Below, in pieces: positions 24,139 through 32,020 of a stretch of DNA of 64,000 nucleotides. The stretch spans positions 154,759 to 218,758 of the forward strand of contig JAEZFK010000021.1 of NCBI GenBank assembly GCA_023437715.1, read 5' to 3'. The stretch's first letter is position 1; the number at the start of each line of letters is the position of its first letter. The notes under the pieces were generated by a model. The model did not search any database, was not told the origin of the DNA, and saw nothing but the letters and a program-made list of their open reading frames with translations. Source of the DNA: Bacillota bacterium. Its GTDB lineage: Bacteria > Bacillota > Clostridia > Lachnospirales > Lachnospiraceae. The translations under genes and the position numbers were made by a program.

Positions 24139-25584
24139 ATGAAGAAGATATTATTCGTTGCATCGGAGGCAGTACCTTTTATTAAAACCGGAGGGCTTGC
24201 CGATGTGGTTGGGTCCCTTCCAAAGTGCTTTGACAAAGAATTTTTTGATGTCAGGGTAATGATTCCCAAATATCTTTGCATCAGGCAGGAGTGGCGGGAT
24301 CAGATGACCTATGTTGATCATTTTTATATGGATTATCTGGGACAGAGCAGGTATGTTGGAATTCTTCAGTGTATTTACGACGGTATTACGTTTTATTTTA
24401 TTGATAATGAAGGCTATTACAGCGGTTCAAAGCCCTATGGGGACTGGTTCAATGATCTGGAAAAGTTCTGTTTTTTCTCCAGAGCAGCCTTATCCGCGCT
24501 TCCGGTAATCGGATTTCAGCCGGATCTGGTCCATTGCCATGACTGGCAGACCGCACTGGTTCCTGTTTTGTTAAAGGACCGGTTCCATGACGGGGAATTC
24601 TTCAAGGATATGAAGTCCGTCATCACCATCCATAATTTAAAATTCCAGGGCGTATGGGATGTAAAGACCATACAGAGGTTTACCTGTCTGCCGGATTATT
24701 ATTTCACTCCGGACAAATTGGAGGCATATAAGGATGGTAACCTGTTAAAGGGAGGCATCGTTTACGCAGATGCCATTACTACGGTCAGCGATACTTATGC
24801 AGAAGAGATCAAGATGCCGTTTTACGGAGAAGGCTTAGACGGCCTGATGCGCGCCAGGGCAGGAAGCTTAAGGGGCATTGTGAACGGCATTGATTACGAT
24901 GAATTTAATCCGGAGACAGATTCCTATATTGTCCAGAGATATAACGCGAAAAACTTCCGCAAGGAAAAAGAGAAGAACAAGCAGGCTCTCCAGCAGGAAC
25001 TGGGGCTGAATCAGGACGTGAAAAAGTTCATGATCGGCATCGTTTCCCGGCTGACGGATCAGAAAGGGCTGGATCTGATCCAGTGCGTGATCGACGAGCT
25101 GTGCAAGGATGATATTCAGCTGGTGGTTTTGGGCACGGGAGAAGAACGGTATGAGAACATGTTCCGCCATTATGCCTGGAAGTATCAGGATAAGGTTTCG
25201 GCCAATATCTTTTATTCAGAGGCCATGTCCCATAAGATTTACGCGGCCTGTGACGCATTTCTCATGCCGTCCCTGTTCGAGCCCTGCGGCTTGAGCCAGC
25301 TCATGTCTCTTCGCTACGGCACTGTGCCCATTGTCAGAGAGACAGGAGGCTTAAAGGATACGGTAGAGCCTTACAATGAGTTTGAGAGCCGGGGAACCGG
25401 TTTCTCTTTCTCCAATTACAATGCCCACGAAATGCTGGGAGCCATACGGTATGCAGAGAAGATCTATTATGACAAGAAGCGGGAATGGAATAAGATCATT
25501 GACCGCGCCATGGCAAAGGATTACTCATGGAAGACTTCTGCAATAAAGTACCAGGAACTGTATGACTGGCTGATCGGCTGGTAG
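24139..25584 (+). CDS. glgA: Glycogen synthase (ADP-glucose type)
   Basis: A GT5 starch/glycogen synthase that elongates alpha-1,4-glucan from ADP-glucose. The N-terminal KTGGLADVVGSLPK motif binds the nucleotide sugar, and HCHDWQTALVP and the C-terminal EPCGLSQLMSLRYGTVPIVRETGGL are present. 481 aa is standard. ATG 24139 has GGGAGG at 24126-24131; the TTG just before it is not needed. No other glycogen gene is adjacent. Clostridia commonly accumulate granulose or glycogen before sporulation, so its place beside spo0A is suggestive only. Confidence 0.95.
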   Translation: MKKILFVASEAVPFIKTGGLADVVGSLPKCFDKEFFDVRVMIPKYLCIRQEWRDQMTYVDHFYMDYLGQSRYVGILQCIYDGITFYFIDNEGYYSGSKPYGDWFNDLEKFCFFSRAALSALPVIGFQPDLVHCHDWQTALVPVLLKDRFHDGEFFKDMKSVITIHNLKFQGVWDVKTIQRFTCLPDYYFTPDKLEAYKDGNLLKGGIVYADAITTVSDTYAEEIKMPFYGEGLDGLMRARAGSLRGIVNGIDYDEFNPETDSYIVQRYNAKNFRKEKEKNKQALQQELGLNQDVKKFMIGIVSRLTDQKGLDLIQCVIDELCKDDIQLVVLGTGEERYENMFRHYAWKYQDKVSANIFYSEAMSHKIYAACDAFLMPSLFEPCGLSQLMSLRYGTVPIVRETGGLKDTVEPYNEFESRGTGFSFSNYNAHEMLGAIRYAEKIYYDKKREWNKIIDRAMAKDYSWKTSAIKYQELYDWLIGW

Positions 25585-25620
25585 GAGAGCTCATTTTTTT
25601 AGAAGGAAGCGAAATTAAGG

Positions 25621-26181
25621 ATGAAACATACACATTGGACCCGGGAAGAAGCAGTCAGATGGGCAGAGGATTCTTCCTGGGTGGAACAGGAATATTATAA
25701 CGAAGATCCGGACTACATGGCGTGCGTTAAGGACATCATGGACAGTCCGGTATTCCAGTCCATGGATAACTTTATGCAGCATGGGGACACTACCTGTAAG
25801 GCTCACTGCATCAAGGTATCCTATATGAGCTATTGCATTTGCAGGAAAATGGGCTGGGAATACGGGGAGGTGGCAAGAGCCGCCCTTCTCCATGACTTAT
25901 TTTTATACGACTGGCACACCCATGCCAGAGAAACCGGGGAGCATTTCCATGGTTTTACCCATCCAAGAACCGCGCTGAACAATGCAGTAAAGCATTTTGA
26001 GCTGACGGAAAAAGAAAAGGATATGATTTTGCGCCACATGTGGCCCTTAACACCGGTTCCTCCCAAAAGCCGCGGGGGACTGGTCATTATTTACTCAGAT
26101 AAATTCTGCGGCCTGGCAGAGACCTTTGCAAGAATCAAGCGCTGGGTCTTATATTGCTTTGGGCCAAAAAGAGCTGCATAA
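25621..26181 (+). CDS. HD-domain phosphohydrolase-like protein
   Basis: A 186-aa HD-domain protein. The metal-binding residues are visible as HCIKVSYMSY (first His), ALLHDLFLYDWHTH (HD pair), and later HFHGFTHP and LRHMWPL His residues. The family hydrolyses phosphoester or nucleotide substrates; the substrate is unknown. RBS AGAAGGAAG lies 10 bases upstream. The next gene encodes a DUF212 phosphatase-like membrane protein, and a duplicated leader unit fills the gap. Confidence 0.8.
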   Translation: MKHTHWTREEAVRWAEDSSWVEQEYYNEDPDYMACVKDIMDSPVFQSMDNFMQHGDTTCKAHCIKVSYMSYCICRKMGWEYGEVARAALLHDLFLYDWHTHARETGEHFHGFTHPRTALNNAVKHFELTEKEKDMILRHMWPLTPVPPKSRGGLVIIYSDKFCGLAETFARIKRWVLYCFGPKRAA

Positions 26182-26185
26182 GACG

Positions 26186-26296
26186 GAGGAAATACCCTGC
26201 GGGTATACCTGTATGCCCAGAAAGCGGGGCGGAAAAGAGGAAACACCCTGCGGGTATACCTGGATGCCCAGAAAGCGGGGCGGAAAAGAGGAAACC
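26186..26296 (+). repeat. Tandem 51-bp leader-element repeat before the DUF212 gene
   Basis: Two 51-base units (26186-26236 and 26237-26287, 49 of 51 identical) plus the first bases of a third run up to the ATG at 26297. Each unit contains GAGGAAA, a hairpin (ATACCC-TGC-GGGTAT at 26192-26206 in unit 1), then ATGCCC (26213 and 26264) and GCCC/GGGC arms. The period is 17 codons, so the ATGs at 26213 and 26264 stay in frame with the DUF212 gene. Related single copies lie at 40683, 46424, 55450 and 55623. Confidence 0.85.
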
Positions 26297-26755
26297 ATGA
26301 CATTTTGGGAAGAGATACTGGGGAACCAGGTGCTGGTGACTGCGGTTACCGGATGGACGGTAGCGCAGGTTTTAAAGACCATCATTGACCTGGCCCTTAA
26401 TAAAAGTTTTAATCCGGAGAGGCTGGTAGGGTCCGGTGGAATGCCAAGCTCCCACGCTTCTACGGTTTGTGGGTTGACGACCGCCGCCGGTTTTCGCTAT
26501 GGCGCCGGTTCTTTTGAGTTTGCGGTTTGCTTTGTTTTGTCCATGATTGTCATGTACGATGCCATGGGCGTGCGAAGGGAAACGGGAAAGCAGGCCAAGC
26601 TGTTAAACAGTATTTTGCTGGAAAATCCTTTGAAGCTTCACGGTGAGATTTTGCAGGAGAAGCTAAAGGAATATGTGGGACATACCCCTCTGCAGGTGGC
26701 AGCCGGGGCTCTGCTGGGCATTCTGCTGGCAGTGTTTATATCCCAATATTATTAA
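26297..26755 (+). CDS. DUF212 divergent PAP2-family membrane protein
   Basis: A 152-aa protein of the DUF212 (YuiD) family related to PAP2 acid phosphatases. The motif GSGGMPSSHAST is the conserved catalytic-like segment. There are about three or four hydrophobic segments, ending LLGILLAVFISQYY. I chose ATG 26297 with AGAGGAAA upstream. Starting at 26264 or 26213 would add a basic MPRKRGG leader encoded by the repeat units. Enzyme activity is unproven for the family. Confidence 0.85.
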   Translation: MTFWEEILGNQVLVTAVTGWTVAQVLKTIIDLALNKSFNPERLVGSGGMPSSHASTVCGLTTAAGFRYGAGSFEFAVCFVLSMIVMYDAMGVRRETGKQAKLLNSILLENPLKLHGEILQEKLKEYVGHTPLQVAAGALLGILLAVFISQYY

Positions 26756-26777
26756 AGATCAAGAAAGGCTTTGGAGA

Positions 26778-26824
26778 ATCATAAGAAAATATCCCTTGAT
26801 TTCTTATGATATTCATATTATACT
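26778..26824 (+). promoter_or_regulatory. Promoter with an 11-base inverted repeat
   Basis: TTGATT (26796-26801) and TATACT (26819-26824) are 17 bases apart. A perfect inverted repeat, ATCATAAGAAA (26778-26788) and TTTCTTATGAT (26800-26810), overlaps the -35 box and spacer. It could be an operator, or the stem of a transcript end for the upstream gene, although no T tract follows. Confidence 0.5.
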
Positions 26825-26865
26825 TTAACAAATTAGCAAATTGTTGAATTTGGAGGTAAAATGGT

Positions 26866-27426
26866 ATGTCAATTTACCATAGTATAAACAGCTTTTTCCT
26901 GTTCAGCTTTCTGGGATATCTTCTTGAATGCGCCGTACTGAGCTACGAAAATAAGAGGCCTGTGTTGAATCGCGGATTTGGTCACGGACCTTTCTGTATT
27001 ATATATGGATTTGGAGCGATGGGAGCTACGCTTCTTTTAAGCCCTCTTATGGGGGATTGGATCAGGCTTTATTTTGCATCCATGGCCATGGCGACTTTCA
27101 TGGAGCTTGTGACGGCCCATATGATGATAAGGCTGTTCGGCTCATTCTGGTGGGATTACAGCCAGAAGCCATTGAATTACAGAGGAATCATCTGCCTGGA
27201 AAGCAGCGTTGCATGGGGATTTTTAGGAATTTTTTATTTCCGTTTTTTAAATGGATTTGTGACTCATGTGGCCGGGCTGGTTCCGACGGGCCTTGAACGC
27301 ATGGTTGCCATGTGCCTGATGGCATTTTATGTGGCGGATTTTGTGTATACCATGAGGCTGCAGATGAAGGCGGCATGTGAAGAAGATGATGATACGTCCA
27401 TGATCGGGCGTCTGAAAGTATATTAA
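26866..27426 (+). CDS. Putative ABC-transporter type IV (CmpB-like) membrane protein
   Basis: A 186-aa integral membrane protein with about five hydrophobic segments. The N-terminus (FFLFSFLGYLLECAVLSYENKRPVLNRGFGHGPFCIIYGFGA) is typical of the PF06541 family, annotated as putative ABC permease without proof. The conserved WWDYSQKPLNYRGIICLESSVAWG block is present. RBS TGGAGGT precedes ATG 26866. No ABC ATPase neighbour was found. A terminator follows. Confidence 0.8.
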   Translation: MSIYHSINSFFLFSFLGYLLECAVLSYENKRPVLNRGFGHGPFCIIYGFGAMGATLLLSPLMGDWIRLYFASMAMATFMELVTAHMMIRLFGSFWWDYSQKPLNYRGIICLESSVAWGFLGIFYFRFLNGFVTHVAGLVPTGLERMVAMCLMAFYVADFVYTMRLQMKAACEEDDDTSMIGRLKVY

Positions 27427-27431
27427 GAATG

Positions 27432-27460
27432 GCGGGATTCGATGCGGGTCCCGCTTCTTT
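27432..27460 (+). terminator. Terminator after the CmpB-like gene
   Basis: GCGGGA (27432-27437) pairs with TCCCGC (27449-27454), followed by TTCTTT. Confidence 0.7.
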
Positions 27461-27497
27461 GTGCGTTATAAAGATATGAATGATATAGGAGGTTGCC

Positions 27498-28097
27498 GTG
27501 AATAAAAAAGTAAAAAAGCTTGTATTGGCCTCAGCCTCTCCGCGCAGAAGAGAGCTGCTGGCCCAGATCGGGGTGGTGCCGGAGATTGTGCCCAGCACCA
27601 TTGAAGAAAAGCTCGCTACGGATGTGCCGGAGCTGGCGGTAATGGAGCTTTCCCGTCAAAAGGCAGAGGATGTGGCGCGTTTCCAGAAGCCGGGGACCTG
27701 GGTCATCGGCGCGGATACAGTGGTGTCTGCGGCTGGGAAGATCCTGGGAAAGCCGGCCAGCCATGAGGAGGCGTTCCGGATGATTTCCATGCTGGAGGGA
27801 AAGATCCATCAGGTATATACGGGAGTCACCCTGATATTTTGCGGAGAAAAGGGCAATAAGATACGGACATTTGCGGAAAAGACCGAGGTTTCCGTATACC
27901 CTATGACAGAGGAGGAAATAAGGACCTATGCCGATGATAAGGAGCCCATGGACAAGGCAGGGGCTTATGGGATACAGGGAAAATTCGCAGCTTTTATTAA
28001 AGGGATTGACGGGGATTATAATAATGTAGTAGGATTGCCGGTAGGACGTGTATACCAGGAGATAAAAGAGATGTTTGAACAGGAGGATCAGGAATGA
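27498..28097 (+). CDS. maf: Maf-like nucleoside triphosphate pyrophosphatase
   Basis: A 199-aa Maf/YhdE pyrophosphatase that hydrolyses non-canonical or pyrimidine NTPs (often dTTP/UTP). The family signatures LASASPRRRELL (about residues 8-19), VIGADTVV, and DKAGAYGIQGKFAAFIKGIDGDYNNVVGLP are present. The start is GTG 27498 with TAGGAGG at 27486-27492. Its stop overlaps the ATG of the HAD phosphatase gene (ATGA), so the two are translationally coupled. Confidence 0.94.
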   Translation: MNKKVKKLVLASASPRRRELLAQIGVVPEIVPSTIEEKLATDVPELAVMELSRQKAEDVARFQKPGTWVIGADTVVSAAGKILGKPASHEEAFRMISMLEGKIHQVYTGVTLIFCGEKGNKIRTFAEKTEVSVYPMTEEEIRTYADDKEPMDKAGAYGIQGKFAAFIKGIDGDYNNVVGLPVGRVYQEIKEMFEQEDQE

Positions 28098-28876
28098 TTA
28101 AGCTGATTGCATCGGATATTGACGGAACTCTGGTGAAGGATGGAAGCAATGAGGTAAATCCGCAGCTTTATGATGTGATTTTAAGGCTTCGCGAAAAGGG
28201 AATTCAGTTTGCCGTAGCCAGCGGGCGGCAATGGGCCAGCGTTGAGTCCATCTTCGAACCCATCAAGGAAAAGGTATTCTATCTTTCGGACAACGGAGCC
28301 TATGTGGGCTGCCATGGGCGCAGCCTGTTCATCAATACCATTGACCGTCAGACCGTCATGGATATGGTGATGGATGTGCGGAAAGTTCCGGGCCTTGAGG
28401 TCATGGTCAGCGGTCCGGATGTGGCATATCTGGAAACAAAGGATCAGGAATTTGTTGACTGGATGGTGAACGGATATAAGTTCCGGATAAAGCAGGTGGA
28501 AGATATAACTGCAGTGGATTCTGAATTTATTAAGATCTCGGTTTACCGGAAAGAGGATGTGGAATCCCACACAAGGGCTTTCCGGGAAAAGTACGGGGAC
28601 CGTTTAAAGATGACCATTTCCGGGGACATGTGGCTGGACTGCATGAAGAAAGGAATCAATAAGGGCCAGGCCATAAAGCTTCTTCAGGACAGCCTGGAGA
28701 TTAAGCCGGAGGAGACCATGGCCTTTGGAGACCAGTTAAATGACATCGAGATGCTAAAACAGGCTTATTACAGCTTTGCGGTGGGCAATGCCAGAAAAGA
28801 AGTAAAGGAAGCGGCCCGTTTCCAGGCGGATACCAATGTGAACGACGGTGTTTTAAAAATACTGAAGCTGCTCTAG
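28094..28876 (+). CDS. Cof-type HAD-IIB phosphatase
   Basis: A 260-aa haloacid dehalogenase-type sugar-phosphate phosphatase. Motif I is DIDGTL (residues 8-13). Motif II is VASGRQW with a type IIB cap, motif III the Lys of KGINKGQAIKLL, and motif IV GDQLNDIEML. The substrate is unknown. The start overlaps the maf stop. It is followed by a PPIC lipoprotein with a 22-base gap, suggesting one transcript from maf to 30136. Confidence 0.92.
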   Translation: MIKLIASDIDGTLVKDGSNEVNPQLYDVILRLREKGIQFAVASGRQWASVESIFEPIKEKVFYLSDNGAYVGCHGRSLFINTIDRQTVMDMVMDVRKVPGLEVMVSGPDVAYLETKDQEFVDWMVNGYKFRIKQVEDITAVDSEFIKISVYRKEDVESHTRAFREKYGDRLKMTISGDMWLDCMKKGINKGQAIKLLQDSLEIKPEETMAFGDQLNDIEMLKQAYYSFAVGNARKEVKEAARFQADTNVNDGVLKILKLL

Positions 28877-28898
28877 GCGGCGGGGAAGGAGGGTGTCC

Positions 28899-29870
28899 AT
28901 GAAAGCTTCACATAAACATGGGAAGCGTCTCTTCCTGACCCTTGCCCTGGCGGCGGCTCTGCTGTCCGGCTGTAAGGCTGAAATTCCCATTGTTTCTGAA
29001 ATCACGGAAACCAAGGCCTACACCCTGCCACAGTCCATGATTATCCTGGCGACGGAGAGGAACCGGTATCAGCAGGTTTACACCAGTCAGATCTGGGGCG
29101 TGGCCCTGCCGGACGGCCAGACCTTTGAGACATATCTGGTGGACCAGGTCAAGGACTTTCTTGAGGAGATGAAGATGCTAAATCTCCTGGCCCAGAACAA
29201 GGGAGTGGTTCTTTCAAACGGAGAAAAGGAGCAGGCCCGCAAGGCATCGGAGGAGTATTTCAATTCCCTGACAAAGGAAGACATTTCCTACATGGGAGCG
29301 ACGGAAAGCGATGTCCAGACCATGTATGAAGAATATTATATTTCCAATAAGGTTGTTAATGAATTAACAAAGGATATGAATCTGGAAATCAGCGACAGCG
29401 AGGCAAAGGTCATAACCGTGGACCAGATTGTTTTGTCCGATGCCTCCACTGCCGCAGATGTCCTTTCAAAAGCCCAGGCCGGGGACGTGGATTTTTCAGA
29501 TCTTGCCAAGGAGTATTCCGAGGACTCTGTCATCCGCCGGAGCGTAGGAAGAGGGGAAGAGTCCCAGACCTATGAGGAGGCCGCTTTCTCCCTTGCAGCA
29601 GGAGAAATCAGCCAGGTGGTGGAGGAAAACGGCAGGTACTTCATTATAAGGTGCGTCAGTGATTACGATGAGGCCGCCACTCAGGAGAGGAAGACCGGTC
29701 TGTACCAGGAGAGAAAAAGGGAAGCCTTTGATAAGATCTACTCCCAGTTTAAGGCGGAAAATCCCATGTCTTTCAGCGGTGAGATGTGGAAAGGCATAAA
29801 GTTTTCCAAGGATGACAAGACCACAACCGCCAATTTTTTTGATATTTACAAAAAGTATTTTTCTGATTGA
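28899..29870 (+). CDS. PPIC-type peptidyl-prolyl isomerase lipoprotein (PrsA/SurA-like)
   Basis: A 323-aa secreted foldase. It has an N-terminal lipoprotein signal with lipobox LLSGC (Cys at about residue 25), a SurA_N-like helical region (about 60-160), and a parvulin domain at about 165-265. The parvulin domain includes ITVDQIVLSD, FSDLAKEYSED and FSLAAGEISQVVEENGRYFIIRC. ATG 28899 is chosen with AAGGAGGG just before it; an upstream in-frame GTG (28893) is inside the RBS. It probably folds exported proteins at the membrane surface. Confidence 0.88.
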   Translation: MKASHKHGKRLFLTLALAAALLSGCKAEIPIVSEITETKAYTLPQSMIILATERNRYQQVYTSQIWGVALPDGQTFETYLVDQVKDFLEEMKMLNLLAQNKGVVLSNGEKEQARKASEEYFNSLTKEDISYMGATESDVQTMYEEYYISNKVVNELTKDMNLEISDSEAKVITVDQIVLSDASTAADVLSKAQAGDVDFSDLAKEYSEDSVIRRSVGRGEESQTYEEAAFSLAAGEISQVVEENGRYFIIRCVSDYDEAATQERKTGLYQERKREAFDKIYSQFKAENPMSFSGEMWKGIKFSKDDKTTTANFFDIYKKYFSD

Positions 29871-29899
29871 GGAACCCAGGGGAAAGGGGAAAAATACAA

Positions 29900-30136
29900 A
29901 TGAAACCGGAAAAGGATGTCAGACAGAAAAGGCGCAGCCACAGGCGCCGGGGAAGCCGGGGACGGGAAATTCTTACTGTCTTTCTGGCAATTTTACTCAC
30001 CATGATTTTAATCTTAGGGCTTGCGGTGGGAGGCGTATTCGGCTACCGCTACTGGTCAGGCAGCAAGGCCTTGAATTCACCTTTGGAAACCAGCCGGGAG
30101 ATAGAGCCGGAAACCATGGGCAATTCCTATGAATAA
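29900..30136 (+). CDS. Small single-pass membrane protein, unknown
   Basis: A 78-aa protein with a very basic N-terminus (Arg/Lys-rich residues 3-25), one membrane segment (about residues 27-50, ILTVFLAILLTMILILGLAVGGVFGY) and a short acidic tail. I do not recognize a family. It follows the PPIC lipoprotein by 29 bases and precedes a strong terminator, so it is the last gene of that transcript. ATG 29900 is preceded by GGGGAAAAA. Confidence 0.6.
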   Translation: MKPEKDVRQKRRSHRRRGSRGREILTVFLAILLTMILILGLAVGGVFGYRYWSGSKALNSPLETSREIEPETMGNSYE

Positions 30137-30170
30137 GAAGAATAATGGAATAATATAAGAAATATGAGAA

Positions 30171-30203
30171 AAAGGGAAATCAGCGGACTGATTTCCCTTT
30201 TTT
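30171..30203. terminator. Strong terminator at 30.2 kb
   Basis: AAAGGGAAATCAG pairs perfectly with CTGATTTCCCTTT around CGGA, followed by TTTT. The A run on the other side makes it usable for the convergent MobB-like gene too. Confidence 0.9.
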
Positions 30204-30234
30204 ATGCTAAAAAACCCGGTGATCCCTATTCAGG

Positions 30235-30825
30235 TCATGGATTCAGCTCCGGGAGATATGGTTTTATTTTTTGGCATAATTCCCCCTGTACAAAATCAGC
30301 GAAAGAAGCTTCGTCCTGAGGCAGAATTACATCCGCGTACTCCATTACCGCTTCCGCGGTGGGCTTTATGACGGAGGAGGTGCTGCTTTGAATCATGACA
30401 AAGAGAGCGGGTTCCGCCACCAGGCGCACGCTGTTGGATTCACATAGAATAAGAGCGTCCTCCGGAACCAGCTTCAGGGCTTCTTCCAAGGCCTCTCTCA
30501 AATTTTCCTTAAAGGCCCGGATGAGATAAACCTGCTTTGCCCCGGCCTTTTTCAGCAGCATGGTATCCTTTGTTCCGGTGCCGGTCTCTTCCGTTATGTC
30601 AAAACAGCCTTTCAGCCCCTTGCAGATACCGCAGCCATGGCCTCCCCTGGGGCATATGTCCCCATGATTTTTTATGGTAATCAGCTTAAATGCGATAATT
30701 GGCATCTTATCCTGAAAGGCGCGGATAATCTGAAGGGTCAGGGTGGTCTTTCCGCTGTTTCGTCCGGTCGCTCCGATCAGCACCATATGCCTGGCCTGGA
30801 GAAAGGCTGTGTTTTTTGTATTCAT
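30235..30825 (-). CDS. mobB: MobB-like P-loop protein (molybdopterin guanine dinucleotide synthesis)
   Basis: A 196-aa P-loop GTPase-like protein with Walker A GATGRNSGKTT at about residues 17-27, resembling MobB, which assists MobA. A Cys-rich loop follows (HGDICPRGGHGCGICKGLKGCF, four Cys), which is not a standard MobB feature I know. I chose the ATG at 30825 (MNTKNTAFLQARH). The frame continues upstream to 31278, but that part is AT-rich, lies over intergenic sequence and contains the promoter. It is divergent from mobA and the formate dehydrogenase operon, which supports a cofactor role. Confidence 0.7.
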   Translation of the reverse strand: MNTKNTAFLQARHMVLIGATGRNSGKTTLTLQIIRAFQDKMPIIAFKLITIKNHGDICPRGGHGCGICKGLKGCFDITEETGTGTKDTMLLKKAGAKQVYLIRAFKENLREALEEALKLVPEDALILCESNSVRLVAEPALFVMIQSSTSSVIKPTAEAVMEYADVILPQDEASFADFVQGELCQKIKPYLPELNP

Positions 30826-30903
30826 ATCATATATACTCCGATCCCATTGAGTTATTGCACTATTTTGGTAAGGCTGAAACGATTCTGTGCAAAAATATTT
30901 TTT

Positions 30904-30932
30904 ATTATAACACTTTCCTAATATGGTTTCAA
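30904..30932 (-). promoter_or_regulatory. Promoter of the MobB-like gene
   Basis: On the minus strand TTGAAA (30927-30932) and TATAAT (30904-30909) are 17 bases apart. The leader to the ATG at 30825 is about 70 bases. Confidence 0.7.
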
Positions 30933-31239
30933 CATGGAAAAAAAAGCAGAAAATCACAGAAAACCCCGTGATATATTTAACAAATGATATTTTCTGGATC
31001 AGGAGATGTGTTGGTTTTACAACTATAGGTGCAGAATACTTTGACTTATGTTTTTTTATAAGAACAATAAAAGATGGAATATACTGTATTTTGATGGCGC
31101 AATTATAAATATTACCTGAAAATTTTTTTGAAAATAGAGAAACAAGATTGAGAAAAACATAACGAGAAAAAAGCAAAATATCCCGGATTTGTGTATTATA
31201 GATAAAATAACAGGGTGCCGTTATACTCGTTTGTATATA
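30933..31239. other. AT-rich divergent intergenic region
   Basis: About 300 bases between the divergent mobB-like and mobA promoters. I see no gene here. A short ATCAC/GTGAT stem lies near 30955. I could not fit a molybdenum-cofactor riboswitch or a ModE site to it with confidence. Confidence 0.4.
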
Positions 31240-31268
31240 TTGACATAAGCCTGGAGGGGTGCTAATAT
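31240..31268 (+). promoter_or_regulatory. Promoter of the mobA-fdh-moeA operon
   Basis: TTGACA (31240-31245) and TAATAT (31263-31268) are separated by 17 bases. This leaves a leader of about 100 bases before mobA. Confidence 0.75.
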
Positions 31269-31292
31269 AGAAAAACATTCTAAAAAAATTTT

Positions 31293-31318
31293 TGAGCTAA
31301 AAAAAGTTTTTTAGTTCA
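31293..31318 (+). promoter_or_regulatory. Leader hairpin upstream of mobA
   Basis: TGAGCTAAAAAA pairs with TTTTTTAGTTCA around AG. It lies about 20 bases after the predicted transcription start. The T run is within the 3' arm, so it could pause or attenuate transcription. Confidence 0.45.
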
Positions 31319-31375
31319 GAAAAATTTTTAGGAATAATTGGTCCGGTGGAGTTCATGAAAAAACAAAAATAGGAG

Positions 31376-31990
31376 GTGATTTCTTTCGAAAATGTAAGTG
31401 AGAAAATCAAAAATGTGACGGCCGCTGTTTTATGCGGAGGCAAAAGCAGGAGGATGGGCTTTGACAAGGCATTTCTCATGGAGGACCAGCAGTATTTGCT
31501 GCTGGAGACAGCAAAAGAACTGCAAAGCCTGTTTGAGCAGGTGGTTCTGGTCAGCAATACAAAGGCCAAGTTTGAGGGCCGGCCGGATTTTGCAAAGCTT
31601 CCCGTTTTAGAGGATCGCTATGTGGAGAAGGGGCCCATGGGCGGCATAAGCACTGCTTTAGAGCAGATTCAAACGGAATACGCTTTTGTCATGGCCTGTG
31701 ATATGCCTTTGCCGGATGTTGGACTGATTGGCCGGATGTACCGGAAGCTGGGTCAGGAGCAGGTGTTGGTTTGCAGCCATCAGGGGAAATTAGAGCCTTT
31801 GTTTGCTTTTTACCATAAGTCCTGTCTTCCTGTTTTTAAAAAACAAATAGAAAAAGGGGAATTAAAGCCGCGGAGCGCTTTTCCGGCTCTGCAGGTGGAA
31901 CTGTATTGCTTGAATGATGAGGAAATGAACGCCATGGTAAACTTGAACACACCGGAGGATGTACAGGAGTGGAATCAGAAAACAAAATAA
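31376..31990 (+). CDS. mobA: Molybdenum cofactor guanylyltransferase MobA
   Basis: MobA transfers GMP to molybdopterin, giving the dinucleotide cofactor used by formate dehydrogenase. The nucleotide-binding motif AAVLCGGKSRRMGFDKA begins the conserved part. VLEDRYVEKGPMGGIST and VMACDMPLPDVGLI, the metal-binding Asp region, follow. About 200 aa is normal. The start is uncertain: the perfect AGGAGGTGAT site (31371-31380) overlaps the only nearby in-frame start (GTG 31376). The ATG at 31392 is followed at once by TAA, and the next in-frame start is GTG 31415. Non-standard initiation is possible. Confidence 0.85.
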   Translation: MISFENVSEKIKNVTAAVLCGGKSRRMGFDKAFLMEDQQYLLLETAKELQSLFEQVVLVSNTKAKFEGRPDFAKLPVLEDRYVEKGPMGGISTALEQIQTEYAFVMACDMPLPDVGLIGRMYRKLGQEQVLVCSHQGKLEPLFAFYHKSCLPVFKKQIEKGELKPRSAFPALQVELYCLNDEEMNAMVNLNTPEDVQEWNQKTK

Positions 31991-32020
31991 AAAATCAATG
32001 ATGTTACATAGGAGGGGAAG

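Noticed and set aside
26186..26296. CRISPR-like repeats
   Set aside because: Only two adjoining units, no spacers, and the unit resembles leader elements at other genes.
30933..31239. Molybdenum-cofactor riboswitch in the mobA-mobB gap
   Set aside because: I could not place the conserved stems. The region lies upstream of the mobA promoter, so it would not be in that transcript.
30826..31278. Long N-terminal extension of the MobB-like protein
   Set aside because: The extension is AT-rich, unrelated to the family, and covers the gene's own TTGAAA/TATAAT promoter.
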